Assembly: GCF_013378445.1 (NCBI RefSeq)
Contig: NZ_JABXYK010000005.1
Span: 248,001 to 312,000 of the forward strand
Length of the DNA: 64,000 bases
Direction: 5' to 3'
DNA from: Mycoplana rhizolycopersici
GTDB taxonomy: Bacteria; Pseudomonadota; Alphaproteobacteria; Rhizobiales; Rhizobiaceae
Shown: positions 1 to 8,787 of the stretch, piece after piece
How positions within the stretch are numbered: the first letter of the stretch is position 1
How the letters are laid out: every line of letters begins with the position of its first letter
The notes under the pieces: model-generated
The model's input: only the letters and a program-made list of their open reading frames with translations
The model's database searches: none
What the model was told of the DNA's origin: nothing
Program-made: the position numbers and the translations under genes

Positions 1-744
1 GTCGCCGATCTCGTCGAGGAAGATCGTACCGCCGTCCGCCTCGGCGAACTTGCCGATATGGCGTTCGGTCGCGCCGGTGAACGCGCCCTTTTCATGGCCG
101 AACAGGATGCTTTCGACGAGGTTGTGCGGGATCGCGCCGCAGTTGACGGTCACGAACGGCTTATTCGCCCGGTCGCTGGCCGACTGGATGGCGCGCGCGA
201 TCATCTCCTTGCCGACGCCAGACTCGCCTTCGATGACGACGGGGATGTTGGATTGCGCCGCCCGACGCCCGAGTTCGATAACCCGCAGCATCTCGGGGCT
301 CGCCGAAACGATGTCGTCGAACTGGACGGATTCGCCGCGGCCGCGACGCGTGCTGCGACCGCGATGGTCGCGCTGCTCGAGCTTCAGCGCATTGTCGATC
401 GCGACACCGAGGCGCTCCGGCGAGACCGGCTTGACGACGAAATCGAACGCGCCGGCGCGCATGGCGTTGACGACCGTTTCCAGCCCGCCCTGCCCGGTCT
501 GGACGACGACGGGGATGGTGATCTCGCGCTCCGACAGCGCATCGAGAAAGGCGGTGCCGTTCATTTCCGGCATCATCAGGTCGAGCAGGATGACGCTGAT
601 GAGACCACCCTTGCGGTCGAGAACCTCAAGGCCTTGACGGCCGTTTTCGGCCATGTGCGAGACATGGCCGTTGCGTTCGATCATGTTCTTCAGAAGCCTG
701 CGCTGGACAGGATCGTCATCGATGACAAGAATGTGGGCCGTCAT
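1..744 (-). CDS. Sigma-54-dependent response regulator, NtrC family (3' end cut off by the window)
   Basis: The first 248 residues of a two-component transcription activator working with sigma-54 RNA polymerase are present. Residues 1-120 form a receiver domain with the acidic pair D10/D11, phospho-acceptor D55 ([12 protein letters not shown]) and the KP motif near residue 105. A linker leads into the AAA+ domain from about residue 140, with Walker A GESGVGKE (173-180), the sigma-54 contact loop GAFTGA (220-225) and Walker B IFLDEI (241-246). The rest of the AAA+ domain and any DNA-binding domain lie outside the window. The partner kinase and target genes cannot be told from here. The gene is divergent from the oligopeptidase gene. 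The family call is firm; the specific role is unknown. Confidence 0.93.
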   Translation of the reverse strand, partial: MTAHILVIDDDPVQRRLLKNMIERNGHVSHMAENGRQGLEVLDRKGGLISVILLDLMMPEMNGTAFLDALSEREITIPVVVQTGQGGLETVVNAMRAGAFDFVVKPVSPERLGVAIDNALKLEQRDHRGRSTRRGRGESVQFDDIVSASPEMLRVIELGRRAAQSNIPVVIEGESGVGKEMIARAIQSASDRANKPFVTVNCGAIPHNLVESILFGHEKGAFTGATERHIGKFAEADGGTIFLDEIGD

Positions 745-908
745 TGGTACATCTCCTTGCCCTCCACGCATCATGCGCGGAGTTGGCACAACAATACCGT
801 TCGACCTTGGCACGAAGGGTTGAACATGCCGTTTTGAGAAAGGCTTGCATTTTAACCAATGACGTCGCAAGCAAAGCCGCCCCACAGCATCACGTACGAG
901 GTTAGCCG

Positions 909-2762
909 ATGTCGCCTTTCAGAACTTCGCCCGCCATCCACCATGCGACGGCTGCAGCCGGCGCGATCACCGGCGATCTCGGCGACCTGCCGGAATGGAA
1001 CCTCGCCCATCTCTACCCATCCCCGTCCGCGCCGGAGTTCGCAGCCGACCTCAAGCGCGGCACCGACGATGCGCTGGCGTTCGAGGCGAAGTGGAAGGGC
1101 AAGCTCGATGACGCCGCCGGCAAGACCGGCGCCGAAGGGATCGGCGCAGCCGTGAGGGAATTCGAGGCGCTGGACGATCTCCTCGGCCGCATCTCCTCCT
1201 TCGCCGGCCTGACCTACTTCTCCAACACGACCGACCCGGCCAACGGCAAGCTCTACGGCGACGTCCAGGCGAAGATCACCGACATCTCCTCGCATCTTCT
1301 GTTTTTCCCCTTGGAACTGAACAGGATAGATGACGCGCGCCTGGCCGGGTGCCTGGAGAATGATGCGCTCGCTGCCCACTACCGCCCGTGGATCGAGGAC
1401 CTGCGCAAGGAGAAGCCGCACCAGCTCGACGACCGCACCGAACAGCTGTTCCTCGAAAAGTCGATGACCGGTGCCGCCGCCTGGAACCGGCTTTTCGACG
1501 AGACGATGGCCTCGCTGCGCTACACGATCGACGGCGAGGAAGTGCCGCTGGAAGTCGCGCTCAACCTGCTGCAGGACGCCGACGGCGAAACCCGCCACAA
1601 GGCGGCAATGGCGCTGGCCAAGACCTTCGGCGACAACATCCGAACCTTCACTCTCATCACAAACACGCTGGCCAAGGACAAGGAAATCTCCGACCGCTGG
1701 CGCGGCTTCGATGACATCGCCGACAGCCGGCACCTGGCGAACCGGGTCGAGCGGGAGGTGGTCGACGCGCTCGCTGCCGCCGTGCGCGAGGCCTATCCGC
1801 GCCTGTCACACCGCTACTACGCGATGAAGGCCAGATGGCTCGGAATGGAACAGCTGGAATTCTGGGACCGCAACGCGCCGTTGCCGGAGACCCAGAACAC
1901 GCTGATCCCCTGGAGCGACGCGAAGGAGACGGTGCTTTCGGCCTACGGCGCGTTTGCCCCGGAAATGGCCGCGATCGCGGGCCGCTTCTTCGACGAGCAA
2001 TGGATCGATGCGCCCGTCCGCCCGGGCAAGGCACCCGGCGCCTTCGCCCATCCGACCGTGCCCTCGGCCCATCCCTATGTGCTTGTCAACTACATGGGCA
2101 AGCCGCGCGACGTGATGACGCTCGCCCATGAGCTGGGCCACGGCGTGCATCAGGTGCTCGCCGGCGGCCAGGGCGCGCTGATGGCCTCGACGCCACTGAC
2201 GCTCGCCGAGACCGCGTCCGTCTTCGGTGAGATGCTGACCTTCCGCTCGCTCCTCGACCAGACCAAGGACAAGCGTGAGCGCAAGGCGATGCTCGCCCAG
2301 AAGGTCGAGGACATGATCAACACGGTCGTGCGGCAGATCGCCTTCTACGAATTCGAGCGCAAGGTGCACACCGCCCGCAAGGAGGGCGAGCTGACCGCCG
2401 AGCAGATCGGCGAGCTGTGGCTTTCCGTCCAGGCCGACAGCCTCGGCCCGGCGATCCGGATTTCCGAAGGTTACGAGACCTTCTGGGCCTATATCCCCCA
2501 CTTCATCCATTCGCCGTTCTACGTCTATGCCTATGCCTTCGGCGACTGCCTGGTGAACTCCCTCTATGCCGTCTACCAGCAGGCCGAAGGCGGCTTCCAG
2601 GAGAAGTATTTCGAGATGCTCAAAGCCGGCGGAACGAAGCACCACTCCGAGTTGCTGCGCCCGTTCGGGCTCGACGCCGCCGATCCGTCGTTCTGGAGCA
2701 AGGGCCTGTCGATGATCGAAGGGCTCATCGACGAACTGGAGGCGCTTGATAAGGGCGCCTGA
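909..2762 (+). CDS. pepF: M3 family oligoendopeptidase (PepF type)
   Basis: A cytoplasmic zinc metallopeptidase of 617 residues expected to cleave short peptides. The zinc motif HELGH is at residues 407-411, within [11 protein letters not shown]. The N-terminal half is the helical region typical of the PepF branch of family M3, and the length is normal for it. No signal peptide is visible. GAGG at 898-901, about 7 nt upstream, supports the ATG at 909. It lies 24 nt before pabB on the same strand and may be cotranscribed with it. The physiological substrate cannot be inferred from the sequence. Confidence 0.92.
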   Translation: MSPFRTSPAIHHATAAAGAITGDLGDLPEWNLAHLYPSPSAPEFAADLKRGTDDALAFEAKWKGKLDDAAGKTGAEGIGAAVREFEALDDLLGRISSFAGLTYFSNTTDPANGKLYGDVQAKITDISSHLLFFPLELNRIDDARLAGCLENDALAAHYRPWIEDLRKEKPHQLDDRTEQLFLEKSMTGAAAWNRLFDETMASLRYTIDGEEVPLEVALNLLQDADGETRHKAAMALAKTFGDNIRTFTLITNTLAKDKEISDRWRGFDDIADSRHLANRVEREVVDALAAAVREAYPRLSHRYYAMKARWLGMEQLEFWDRNAPLPETQNTLIPWSDAKETVLSAYGAFAPEMAAIAGRFFDEQWIDAPVRPGKAPGAFAHPTVPSAHPYVLVNYMGKPRDVMTLAHELGHGVHQVLAGGQGALMASTPLTLAETASVFGEMLTFRSLLDQTKDKRERKAMLAQKVEDMINTVVRQIAFYEFERKVHTARKEGELTAEQIGELWLSVQADSLGPAIRISEGYETFWAYIPHFIHSPFYVYAYAFGDCLVNSLYAVYQQAEGGFQEKYFEMLKAGGTKHHSELLRPFGLDAADPSFWSKGLSMIEGLIDELEALDKGA

Positions 2763-2786
2763 AACACTGCTTCGAAAGCCACAGAC

Positions 2787-3944
2787 ATGACCGATCCACA
2801 GCGCTACGTGCTTCTGCGGGACGACCGCGAGGACCGGACCACGGTCTTCGCCGATCCGCAGCACATGGTGACTGTGCGCAAGCGGGCGGACTTCGAACAG
2901 GCCTTCTGGACGCTGCAGGCCGCCCACGATGACGGCAAATGGATCGCCGGCTTCATGAGCTACGAGGCCGGGCACCTTTTCGAAGCCAAGCTCGCCCCCT
3001 TCGCAGAGGACGATCGCCCGACGCCGCTGATGAGCTTCGGCATCTTCGACGCGCCGGCATCGGATCACCCGCTTGCAACCCCGCGGCAGCGCGTTGAGAA
3101 CGAGCCCTTCCTCACCGAAGCTGCGGCCGGATGGGACCTCGAGGCCTACCGTAGCCGTTTCGACCGGCTGCACCGCCACCTGCGGGAAGGCGACTGTTAC
3201 CAGGCGAACCTGACGATGCCGATCCGGGCCCGCTGGAACGGCGATCCCGTTGCCGCCTTCTGGTCGCTGATCGAGCGCCAGCCGGTGAAATACGGCGCGT
3301 TGGTATCGCTCGACGGGCCGATCCTCCTGTCCCGTTCGCCGGAGCTCTTCTTCCGTGTCGACGCCGACGGTTGGATCGAGACGCATCCGATGAAGGGCAC
3401 GGCCCCGCGTGGCGCGAACGCGGCCGAGGACGCCGAAATCGTCGCCGCCATGCTGGCCGATCCGAAGTCGCAGGCAGAAAACCGCATGATCGTCGACCTG
3501 CTGCGCAACGACATCTCGCGCGTGACCGAGGTGGGCACGCTGGAGGTGCCGAAGCTCTTTGCGATCGAGACCTACCCGACCGTCCACCAGATGGTGAGCC
3601 ATGTCCGGGCGAAGCTCGTCCCTGGCACGCCGCTTCGCGACATCTTCGCTGCCCTCTTCCCGTGCGGCTCCATTACGGGCGCCCCGAAAATGCGGGCCAT
3701 GGAGATCCTGCACGATCTCGAAGCCGGTCCGCGCGATGCCTATTGCGGCGCGATCGGCGTCATCGCCCCGGATGGAACGATGCAGTTCAACGTGGCGATC
3801 CGCACGGTGTCGCTGTTTGCCGATGGCAAGGCCGTCTTCAATGTCGGCGGCGGCATCGTCTTCGATTCGACCGCAGAGGCAGAATACGAGGAATGCCTGC
3901 TGAAGGCGCGCTTTGCGGTGGGGGACCAATGGATATCTCGCTGA
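2787..3944 (+). CDS. pabB: Aminodeoxychorismate synthase component I
   Basis: Chorismate-utilising enzyme of 385 residues that converts chorismate plus ammonia to 4-amino-4-deoxychorismate in the p-aminobenzoate branch of folate synthesis. Family motifs are present: PMKGTAPRG, the ENRMIVDLLRND helix and the C-terminal PCGSITGAPKMRAMEIL block. It lacks the long N-terminal extension of TrpE, which favours PabB over anthranilate synthase. The stop codon overlaps the start of the next gene, an aminotransferase class IV protein that would supply the lyase step. No separate glutamine amidotransferase (PabA) lies in the cluster. Confidence 0.92.
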   Translation: MTDPQRYVLLRDDREDRTTVFADPQHMVTVRKRADFEQAFWTLQAAHDDGKWIAGFMSYEAGHLFEAKLAPFAEDDRPTPLMSFGIFDAPASDHPLATPRQRVENEPFLTEAAAGWDLEAYRSRFDRLHRHLREGDCYQANLTMPIRARWNGDPVAAFWSLIERQPVKYGALVSLDGPILLSRSPELFFRVDADGWIETHPMKGTAPRGANAAEDAEIVAAMLADPKSQAENRMIVDLLRNDISRVTEVGTLEVPKLFAIETYPTVHQMVSHVRAKLVPGTPLRDIFAALFPCGSITGAPKMRAMEILHDLEAGPRDAYCGAIGVIAPDGTMQFNVAIRTVSLFADGKAVFNVGGGIVFDSTAEAEYEECLLKARFAVGDQWISR

Positions 3945-4552
3945 TCGAGACGCTACGCTTTGAACCCGAATCCGGCTTCGTCCGGCTGGAGCGGCATCTG
4001 GCAAGGCTTGCAGCCTCGGCGGAAGCACTGGGCCTCGCAAACGCCGACCGCGCCGCGCAAGCACTCGCGGATGCCGTCTCCCCTAAGCCGAAAACGCCGT
4101 TGCGCGTCCGGCTCGAACTGTTTGCCGACGGACGCATCGAGGTGAAGACCGCCCCGTTCGCACCGCTTCCGAGGGACGCGGTCTGGACGGTAAAGATCGG
4201 CCGCACCAGGCTCGCATCCGCCGATCCGCTGCTTCGCCACAAGACGTCCCGCCGCGCCGCCTACGAGGCGGCGCGGGCCGAATTTGCGGCAGGCGAAGCC
4301 GACGAGGTCATTCTTCTGAACGAGCATGGCGAGATCTGCGAGGGCACCATCACCTCGATCTTCCTGGACGACGGTTCCGGCATCCTCCGAACGCCTCCCT
4401 TGTCCTGCGGCCTGCTGGCCGGCGTGCTGCGCGCGGAACTGCTCGAGAGCGGTCACGCTCACGAAGCGCGCCTGCGTCCCGAAGACCTGCACGGCCACAC
4501 CTTCTTCATGGGCAATTCGCTCCGCGGGCTGATACCGGCGATCTTGGCATGA
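3929..4552 (+). CDS. pabC: Aminotransferase class IV protein, probable 4-amino-4-deoxychorismate lyase
   Basis: A 207-residue fold-type IV PLP enzyme. The likely PLP lysine is K105 in LLRHKTSRR, and the class IV signature follows as EVILLNEHGEICEGTITSIF. Next to pabB, the expected role is converting 4-amino-4-deoxychorismate to p-aminobenzoate and pyruvate. The ATG at 3929 lies 16 nt inside the end of pabB and gives MDISLIETLRFEPE, the usual family start; the reading frame stays open further upstream but only inside pabB. The stop overlaps the next start as ATGA, so three genes look translationally coupled. At 207 residues it is shorter than the roughly 270 residues of enterobacterial PabC. 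The symbol rests partly on context. Confidence 0.82.
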   Translation: MDISLIETLRFEPESGFVRLERHLARLAASAEALGLANADRAAQALADAVSPKPKTPLRVRLELFADGRIEVKTAPFAPLPRDAVWTVKIGRTRLASADPLLRHKTSRRAAYEAARAEFAAGEADEVILLNEHGEICEGTITSIFLDDGSGILRTPPLSCGLLAGVLRAELLESGHAHEARLRPEDLHGHTFFMGNSLRGLIPAILA

Positions 4553-5445
4553 CCCGTCCCGCCTATACGCCCTATGACGGCTCCGCCCGGCTCTTCACCA
4601 TCGGGCTCGGCCAGCTGGATCCGGATCGCTGGATAGAGCCGGACGACGAACTCGATCGCTATCTCGCCGAGAAGGATCGCGTGCTTGCCGCCCATCGTGA
4701 CCACGTCTTCGTCGAGGAGGAGGATACGAGGCCGGCGCAGGCGGAGGTGCTGCAGCTCGTCAGCGAGTTCGTCACCCGCAGGCACCCGGAGCGTTACCGC
4801 AGGCAGGGCGATGACATCGAGGTGTCGACGCGGCGGATTGCGCTCGGCGATGCCGGCACGGCACCGCTCCTGAGGGCCGGAGCGCTGGTGCAGGACGATC
4901 TCGTCATCATGCGCCGACGCGAAAGTGGCTGGCACCTCGTTGCCGGCTATGTCTCTTTCCCTTCATCCTGGTCGCTGCCGGAGAAGTTCGGCCGGCGGAT
5001 GGAGGACATCCACGCCCCGGTTCCGGGCTTCGGCGAGGGAAGCCGCAATGCCGCGCTGATCAACCGCATGTTCGACAATCTGCAGCCCGATCGCCCCGTC
5101 CTGCGCTTCAACTGGTCGATCAATCCCGACGCCGATCTTTACTATCCCGCGTCCAAGGCCCATGGGGCGCTGCCCGACGGTCATGAACTGTCCCTCGATA
5201 CCACCTTCGCCCGCGTGGAGCGGCAGACCGTGCGGCGACTGCCCGTGTCGGGCGACATTCTCTTCACGATCCGCATCTACAACGATCCGCTCGCCGCCGT
5301 TCGCACACTGCATAACGCCGCCGAAGTTGCCGCGACCTTCGCCGACCAGTTGGAAGAACTCACGGACACGCAGGCCGCCTACAAGGGCCTGGTTGACAAG
5401 CGCGCCAAACTTGCTCGCAAGTTGCGGGCGATTGCAGCCCGTTGA
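4549..5445 (+). CDS. DUF3445 protein, heme-dependent oxidative N-demethylase family
   Basis: This 298-residue protein matches my memory of DUF3445, beginning with the characteristic FTIGLGQLDPDRWIEPDDELDRYLAEK block and containing the central GWHLVAGYVSFPSSWSLPEKFGR segment. The family includes heme-dependent oxidative N-demethylases acting on methylated amines. No signal peptide or membrane helix is visible, so it is probably cytoplasmic. The start overlaps the stop of the pabC-like gene by 4 nt (ATGA), making it the third gene of a compact pab operon. No route joins a methylamine oxidase to p-aminobenzoate synthesis, so the substrate is unknown. Confidence 0.85.
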   Translation: MTRPAYTPYDGSARLFTIGLGQLDPDRWIEPDDELDRYLAEKDRVLAAHRDHVFVEEEDTRPAQAEVLQLVSEFVTRRHPERYRRQGDDIEVSTRRIALGDAGTAPLLRAGALVQDDLVIMRRRESGWHLVAGYVSFPSSWSLPEKFGRRMEDIHAPVPGFGEGSRNAALINRMFDNLQPDRPVLRFNWSINPDADLYYPASKAHGALPDGHELSLDTTFARVERQTVRRLPVSGDILFTIRIYNDPLAAVRTLHNAAEVAATFADQLEELTDTQAAYKGLVDKRAKLARKLRAIAAR

Positions 5446-5519
5446 CAATTTCGGCGTGGTGATTTTGCCCACTTTATTGTGACGGCATTCTATGCTCTAG
5501 GCTTTTGCCGACTAATAAA

Positions 5520-5540
5520 GGGCCGGTTGGCCCTCTTTTT
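5520..5540 (+). terminator. Intrinsic terminator or attenuator ahead of homospermidine synthase
   Basis: A 5-bp GC stem (GGGCC 5520-5524, GGCCC 5529-5533) with a GGTT loop is followed by TCTTTTT at 5534-5540. It may end the pabB-pabC-DUF3445 transcript, whose last stop is at 5445. Only 38 nt separate it from the hss start, too little for an independent promoter and leader, so it may sit inside the hss leader. Confidence 0.65.
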
Positions 5541-5547
5541 GCGAAAC

Positions 5548-5569
5548 CGGGACGCTTTCCCGTAAGGAG
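5548..5569 (+). promoter_or_regulatory. Small hairpin abutting the hss ribosome binding site
   Basis: CGGGA (5548-5552) pairs with TCCCG (5558-5562) around the loop CGCTT. The Shine-Dalgarno sequence TAAGGAG (5563-5569) follows directly, 9 nt before the ATG at 5579. The touching arrangement could affect ribosome access. Whether it regulates is inference. Confidence 0.4.
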
Positions 5570-5578
5570 TACGAGAGA

Positions 5579-7030
5579 ATGGCAGAGACGAACTACCCGG
5601 TTTACGGCGAAATCACAGGCCCGGTCATCATGATCGGCTTCGGTTCGATCGGCCGCGGCACCCTGCCGCTCATCGAGCGTCACTTCAAGTATGACAAGAA
5701 CCGCCTGATCGTCATCGAGCCGCGCAAGGACGGCGCCGACGACGAGATCTTCGCCCGCCACGGCGCTCGCCATGTCACCGAGTTCGTCACCAAGGAAAAC
5801 TACAAGGAAGTCCTCAAGCCGCTGCTGAAGGAAGGCGGCGGACAGCCCTTCGTCGTCAACCTTTCGGTAGACACGTCCTCGCTCGACCTCATCAAGTTCT
5901 GCCGCAAGCACGAAGCGCTCTACATCGACACGGTCGTCGAGCCGTGGCTCGGATTCTACTTCGACAAGGGCATGAAGAACGAGGAGCGCACGAACTACGC
6001 GCTGCGCGAGACCATGCGCAAGGAGAAGGCCAAGAACCCGGGCGGCACCACCGCGGTTTCCACCTGCGGCGCCAATCCCGGCATGGTCTCCTGGTTCGTC
6101 AAGGAAGCCCTGGTCAACCTCGCAAACGACCTCGGCATCAAGCATGACGTGCCCGACCAGCATGATCGCGAAGGCTGGGCGAAACTGATGAAGAAAGTGG
6201 GCGTGAAGGGCGTACACATCGCCGAGCGCGATACGCAGCGCACCAAGAACCCGAAGCCCTTCGACACCTTCTGGAACACCTGGTCCGTCGAAGGCTTCAT
6301 CTCCGAAGGTCTGCAGCCGGCCGAACTCGGCTGGGGCACCCACGAGAACTGGATGCCGAAGAACGCCAAGAAGCACAAGAAGGGCTGCAAGGCGGCGATC
6401 TACCTCGAGCAGCCCGGCGCCAACACGCGCGTACGCACCTGGTGCCCGACGCCCGGCCCGCAATACGGCTTCCTCGTCACCCATAACGAATCGATCTCGA
6501 TCGCCGACTTCTTCACCGTCCGCGACAAGGATGGTGAAGTCACCTACCGCCCGACCTGCCACTACGCCTACCATCCGGCTAACGATGCGGTGCTGTCACT
6601 GCACGAGATGTTCGGTAACGGCGGCAATGCCCAGCCGGTCCACCACGTTCTCGACGAGAACGAGCTCGTCGACGGCGTCGACGAACTCGGCGTGCTGCTC
6701 TACGGCCACGACAAGAACGCCTACTGGTACGGCTCGCGCCTCTCGCTCGACGAAACCCGCCGCCTCGCCCCCTATCAGAACGCGACCGGCCTGCAGGTGA
6801 CCTCCGCCGTCCTCGCCGGCATGGTCTGGGCGCTCGAAAACCCCAATGCCGGCATCGTCGAGGCCGACGAGATGGACTACCGCCGCTGCCTCGAAGTGCA
6901 GCGCCCGTATCTCGGTCCGGTCGAAGGCCACTATACAGACTGGACCCCGCTGGAAGGTCGTCCGGGCCTCTTCCCGGAAGACCTCGACACGAAGGACCCG
7001 TGGCAGTTCCGGAACATCCTGGTCCGCTGA
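5579..7030 (+). CDS. hss: Homospermidine synthase
   Basis: A 483-residue NAD-dependent enzyme that makes sym-homospermidine from putrescine (or putrescine plus spermidine), the characteristic polyamine of many rhizobia. The N-terminus carries a Rossmann nucleotide-binding motif, VIMIGFGSIGRGTLP (residues 14-28), and the whole length fits the bacterial family. TAAGGAG 9 nt upstream supports the start. It is monocistronic between a terminator-like leader and a strong downstream terminator. No other polyamine gene is nearby. Confidence 0.95.
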   Translation: MAETNYPVYGEITGPVIMIGFGSIGRGTLPLIERHFKYDKNRLIVIEPRKDGADDEIFARHGARHVTEFVTKENYKEVLKPLLKEGGGQPFVVNLSVDTSSLDLIKFCRKHEALYIDTVVEPWLGFYFDKGMKNEERTNYALRETMRKEKAKNPGGTTAVSTCGANPGMVSWFVKEALVNLANDLGIKHDVPDQHDREGWAKLMKKVGVKGVHIAERDTQRTKNPKPFDTFWNTWSVEGFISEGLQPAELGWGTHENWMPKNAKKHKKGCKAAIYLEQPGANTRVRTWCPTPGPQYGFLVTHNESISIADFFTVRDKDGEVTYRPTCHYAYHPANDAVLSLHEMFGNGGNAQPVHHVLDENELVDGVDELGVLLYGHDKNAYWYGSRLSLDETRRLAPYQNATGLQVTSAVLAGMVWALENPNAGIVEADEMDYRRCLEVQRPYLGPVEGHYTDWTPLEGRPGLFPEDLDTKDPWQFRNILVR

Positions 7031-7060
7031 GCCGGACCTCGATCCGCCGATATAGACGAG

Positions 7061-7090
7061 CGCCCGCCCCTTGGCGGGCGTTTCGCTTTG
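7061..7090 (+). terminator. Terminator of hss
   Basis: A perfect 8-bp stem, CGCCCGCC (7061-7068) with GGCGGGCG (7073-7080), has a CCTT loop and is followed by the T-rich run TTTCGCTTT. It lies 30 nt after the hss stop. Confidence 0.88.
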
Positions 7091-7099
7091 CGACGGATA

Positions 7100-7259
7100 A
7101 TACCAAGTCTCGATGATAGGGGACTATAGGATGGCTTCTCGGGCTTTCTGGCGTCGTCGAGGTCCTTGACCGATGCAACAGCATCGCTCCGCGGACCTCT
7201 CCTGGCCAGAAAACCCGATCGAGCCGGTCCCATCGGTTCCTATCATCGAGACTTGGTAT
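7100..7259. repeat. MITE-like palindromic element with 21-bp terminal inverted repeats
   Basis: A 160-bp element is bounded by a perfect 21-bp inverted repeat (7100-7120 against 7239-7259, ends ATACCAAG/CTTGGTAT). Inside are further pairing arms: GAGGTCC (7159-7165) with GGACCTC (7193-7199), and GGGCTTTCTGGC (7141-7152) imperfectly with GCCAGAAAACCC (7205-7214 region). It has no coding capacity. The shape fits a non-autonomous MITE or a RIME-like rhizobial mosaic element. No clear target-site duplication is visible, and I cannot name the family. Confidence 0.75.
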
Positions 7260-7353
7260 AAGCGTGGGCAAGCCTTGCTTTCGCCGAGCGTTCGCGGCAT
7301 GGTCGAACCGAAATTTTAAGCCCGTATCGTTCGGCAAGGTTACGGAGAACCAT

Positions 7354-7725
7354 ATGAAACCCTTGATGTTTGCTACCCTGCTGGCCGCCACGGCGACGCT
7401 TGCCGCCTGCCAGACGTCTGAACGCGCGAACACCTATGCACCGGTCGCGCAGCAGGCCCCGCAGGGTGTCGAAGGGTCATGGATCGACGCAAACGGTCTC
7501 GTCTCGACGTTCTCTGCCGGCAGTTTCGCGACGCGGACCACCGACACGAACACGACGATGGCGACCGGCACCTACCTGACCCAGCCGGGCGGCCTGATCG
7601 AGATCAGCCTGTTCTCCAACATCTCCAAGTCGGCCTCCAAGGCGAACTGCTCGCTCGTGACGACGCGCCAGCTGAACTGCACCTCCAGCTCCGGTGCCCA
7701 GTTCACGCTCAACCGCCAGGGCTGA
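7354..7725 (+). CDS. omp10: Outer membrane lipoprotein of the Omp10 type
   Basis: A 123-residue lipoprotein. The signal peptide ends in the lipobox LAAC with lipidated C19. The mature part contains GVEGSWIDANGLVSTF, TRTTDTN and LNCTSSSGAQFTL, which closely parallels Brucella Omp10 as I remember it. C60-region and C-terminal cysteines (NCSLVTTRQLNC) could form a disulfide. The chosen ATG has CGGAG about 7 nt upstream and gives a canonical lipoprotein leader; upstream in-frame starts would run into the palindromic element. It is expected in the outer membrane. The molecular function of Omp10 is not known to me. Confidence 0.85.
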   Translation: MKPLMFATLLAATATLAACQTSERANTYAPVAQQAPQGVEGSWIDANGLVSTFSAGSFATRTTDTNTTMATGTYLTQPGGLIEISLFSNISKSASKANCSLVTTRQLNCTSSSGAQFTLNRQG

Positions 7726-7783
7726 GGCAGGCGGGCGCACCCCCGTCGTCACCCGGCGCCGGCCGACGCAAGGAAAGCCACCG

Positions 7784-8614
7784 ATGAACATCCTGCGCAT
7801 TGCAGCCTTCTCCGAAGGCGACAGCGGCGGCAATCCGGCTGGCGTCTCGATCACGGATGCGCTGCCGGCACCCGACGAGATGCAGCGGCTCGCCGCCGAG
7901 ATAGGCTTTTCCGAGACCGCCTTTGCCGCTCCCCTCGGCGCGGGCTGGCGGGTGCGCTACTTTGCGCCCAGCATCGAAGTGCCGTTCTGCGGACACGCCA
8001 CGATCGCACTCGGCGCGGCACTTGCGATGAAATTCGGCGACGGCGTCTTTCCGCTGACGCTCAACGACACCGACATCACGGTCGAGGCTGCGCTTTCGAA
8101 TGGCATCGCGACGGCCGCGCTGCAGTCGCCGCCGACCCGCAGCAGGCCGGCCCCGCAGCAGCTCGTCGCGGAGGTCATGGCGCATTTCGGGTATTCCGAC
8201 GAAGATCTCGATCCGACGATCCCGCCCGCCCTCATTCATGGCGGTGCGGACCATCTCGTGCTGGCGCTTAAGTCGCGCAAGCGCCTCGCCGACATGAAGT
8301 ATGACTTCGATGCGACGCGGGCGGTCATGCTGCGGGAAGGCTGGGCGACGATCCTGCTCGTCCATGCGCGGACGCCACAATTGTTCGATACCCGCAATCC
8401 CTTCGCCTCGGGTGGTGTCTACGAGGACCCGGCGACGGGCGCCGCGACGGCGGCGTTTGCCGGCTACCTTCGCGATCTCGGCTGGCCGCATGGCGGCGCG
8501 ATCGACATCGTCCAGGGCGAAGACATGGGCATGCGCTCGCGCCTGCACGCCGACATCCGGGACGAGCCCGGAAGCTCCATCCGCGTCAGCGGCACCGCAC
8601 GGCTGATGGCCTGA
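7784..8614 (+). CDS. PhzF family isomerase-like protein
   Basis: A 276-residue protein of the PhzF/diaminopimelate epimerase-like fold. The N-terminus has the family pattern AFSEGDSGGNPAGV. The catalytic glutamate is E44 in GFSETAF, and the VPFCGHATIALG and DPATGAATAAFAGYL glycine loops of the two halves are intact. The start has AAGGAAAG 7 nt upstream. No phenazine genes are nearby, so phenazine synthesis should not be inferred; the substrate is unknown. It may be cotranscribed with the preceding lipoprotein gene. Confidence 0.88.
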   Translation: MNILRIAAFSEGDSGGNPAGVSITDALPAPDEMQRLAAEIGFSETAFAAPLGAGWRVRYFAPSIEVPFCGHATIALGAALAMKFGDGVFPLTLNDTDITVEAALSNGIATAALQSPPTRSRPAPQQLVAEVMAHFGYSDEDLDPTIPPALIHGGADHLVLALKSRKRLADMKYDFDATRAVMLREGWATILLVHARTPQLFDTRNPFASGGVYEDPATGAATAAFAGYLRDLGWPHGGAIDIVQGEDMGMRSRLHADIRDEPGSSIRVSGTARLMA

Positions 8615-8787
8615 CACCGCACGCGAAAGCTGCGCATTTTAACCCTCTTGAGCGACGCCCCGAAGACCGGGCCGGTTTTCCTCTTGATGTTGGCTGCGGG
8701 GAATGGAAGCATCGCGCCTGCCTTGGAACGGGCCGCCGGCGGCAGTTGCCCGAGCGGCCGTATCACATGGAACAGGAGAGCTTGCCC

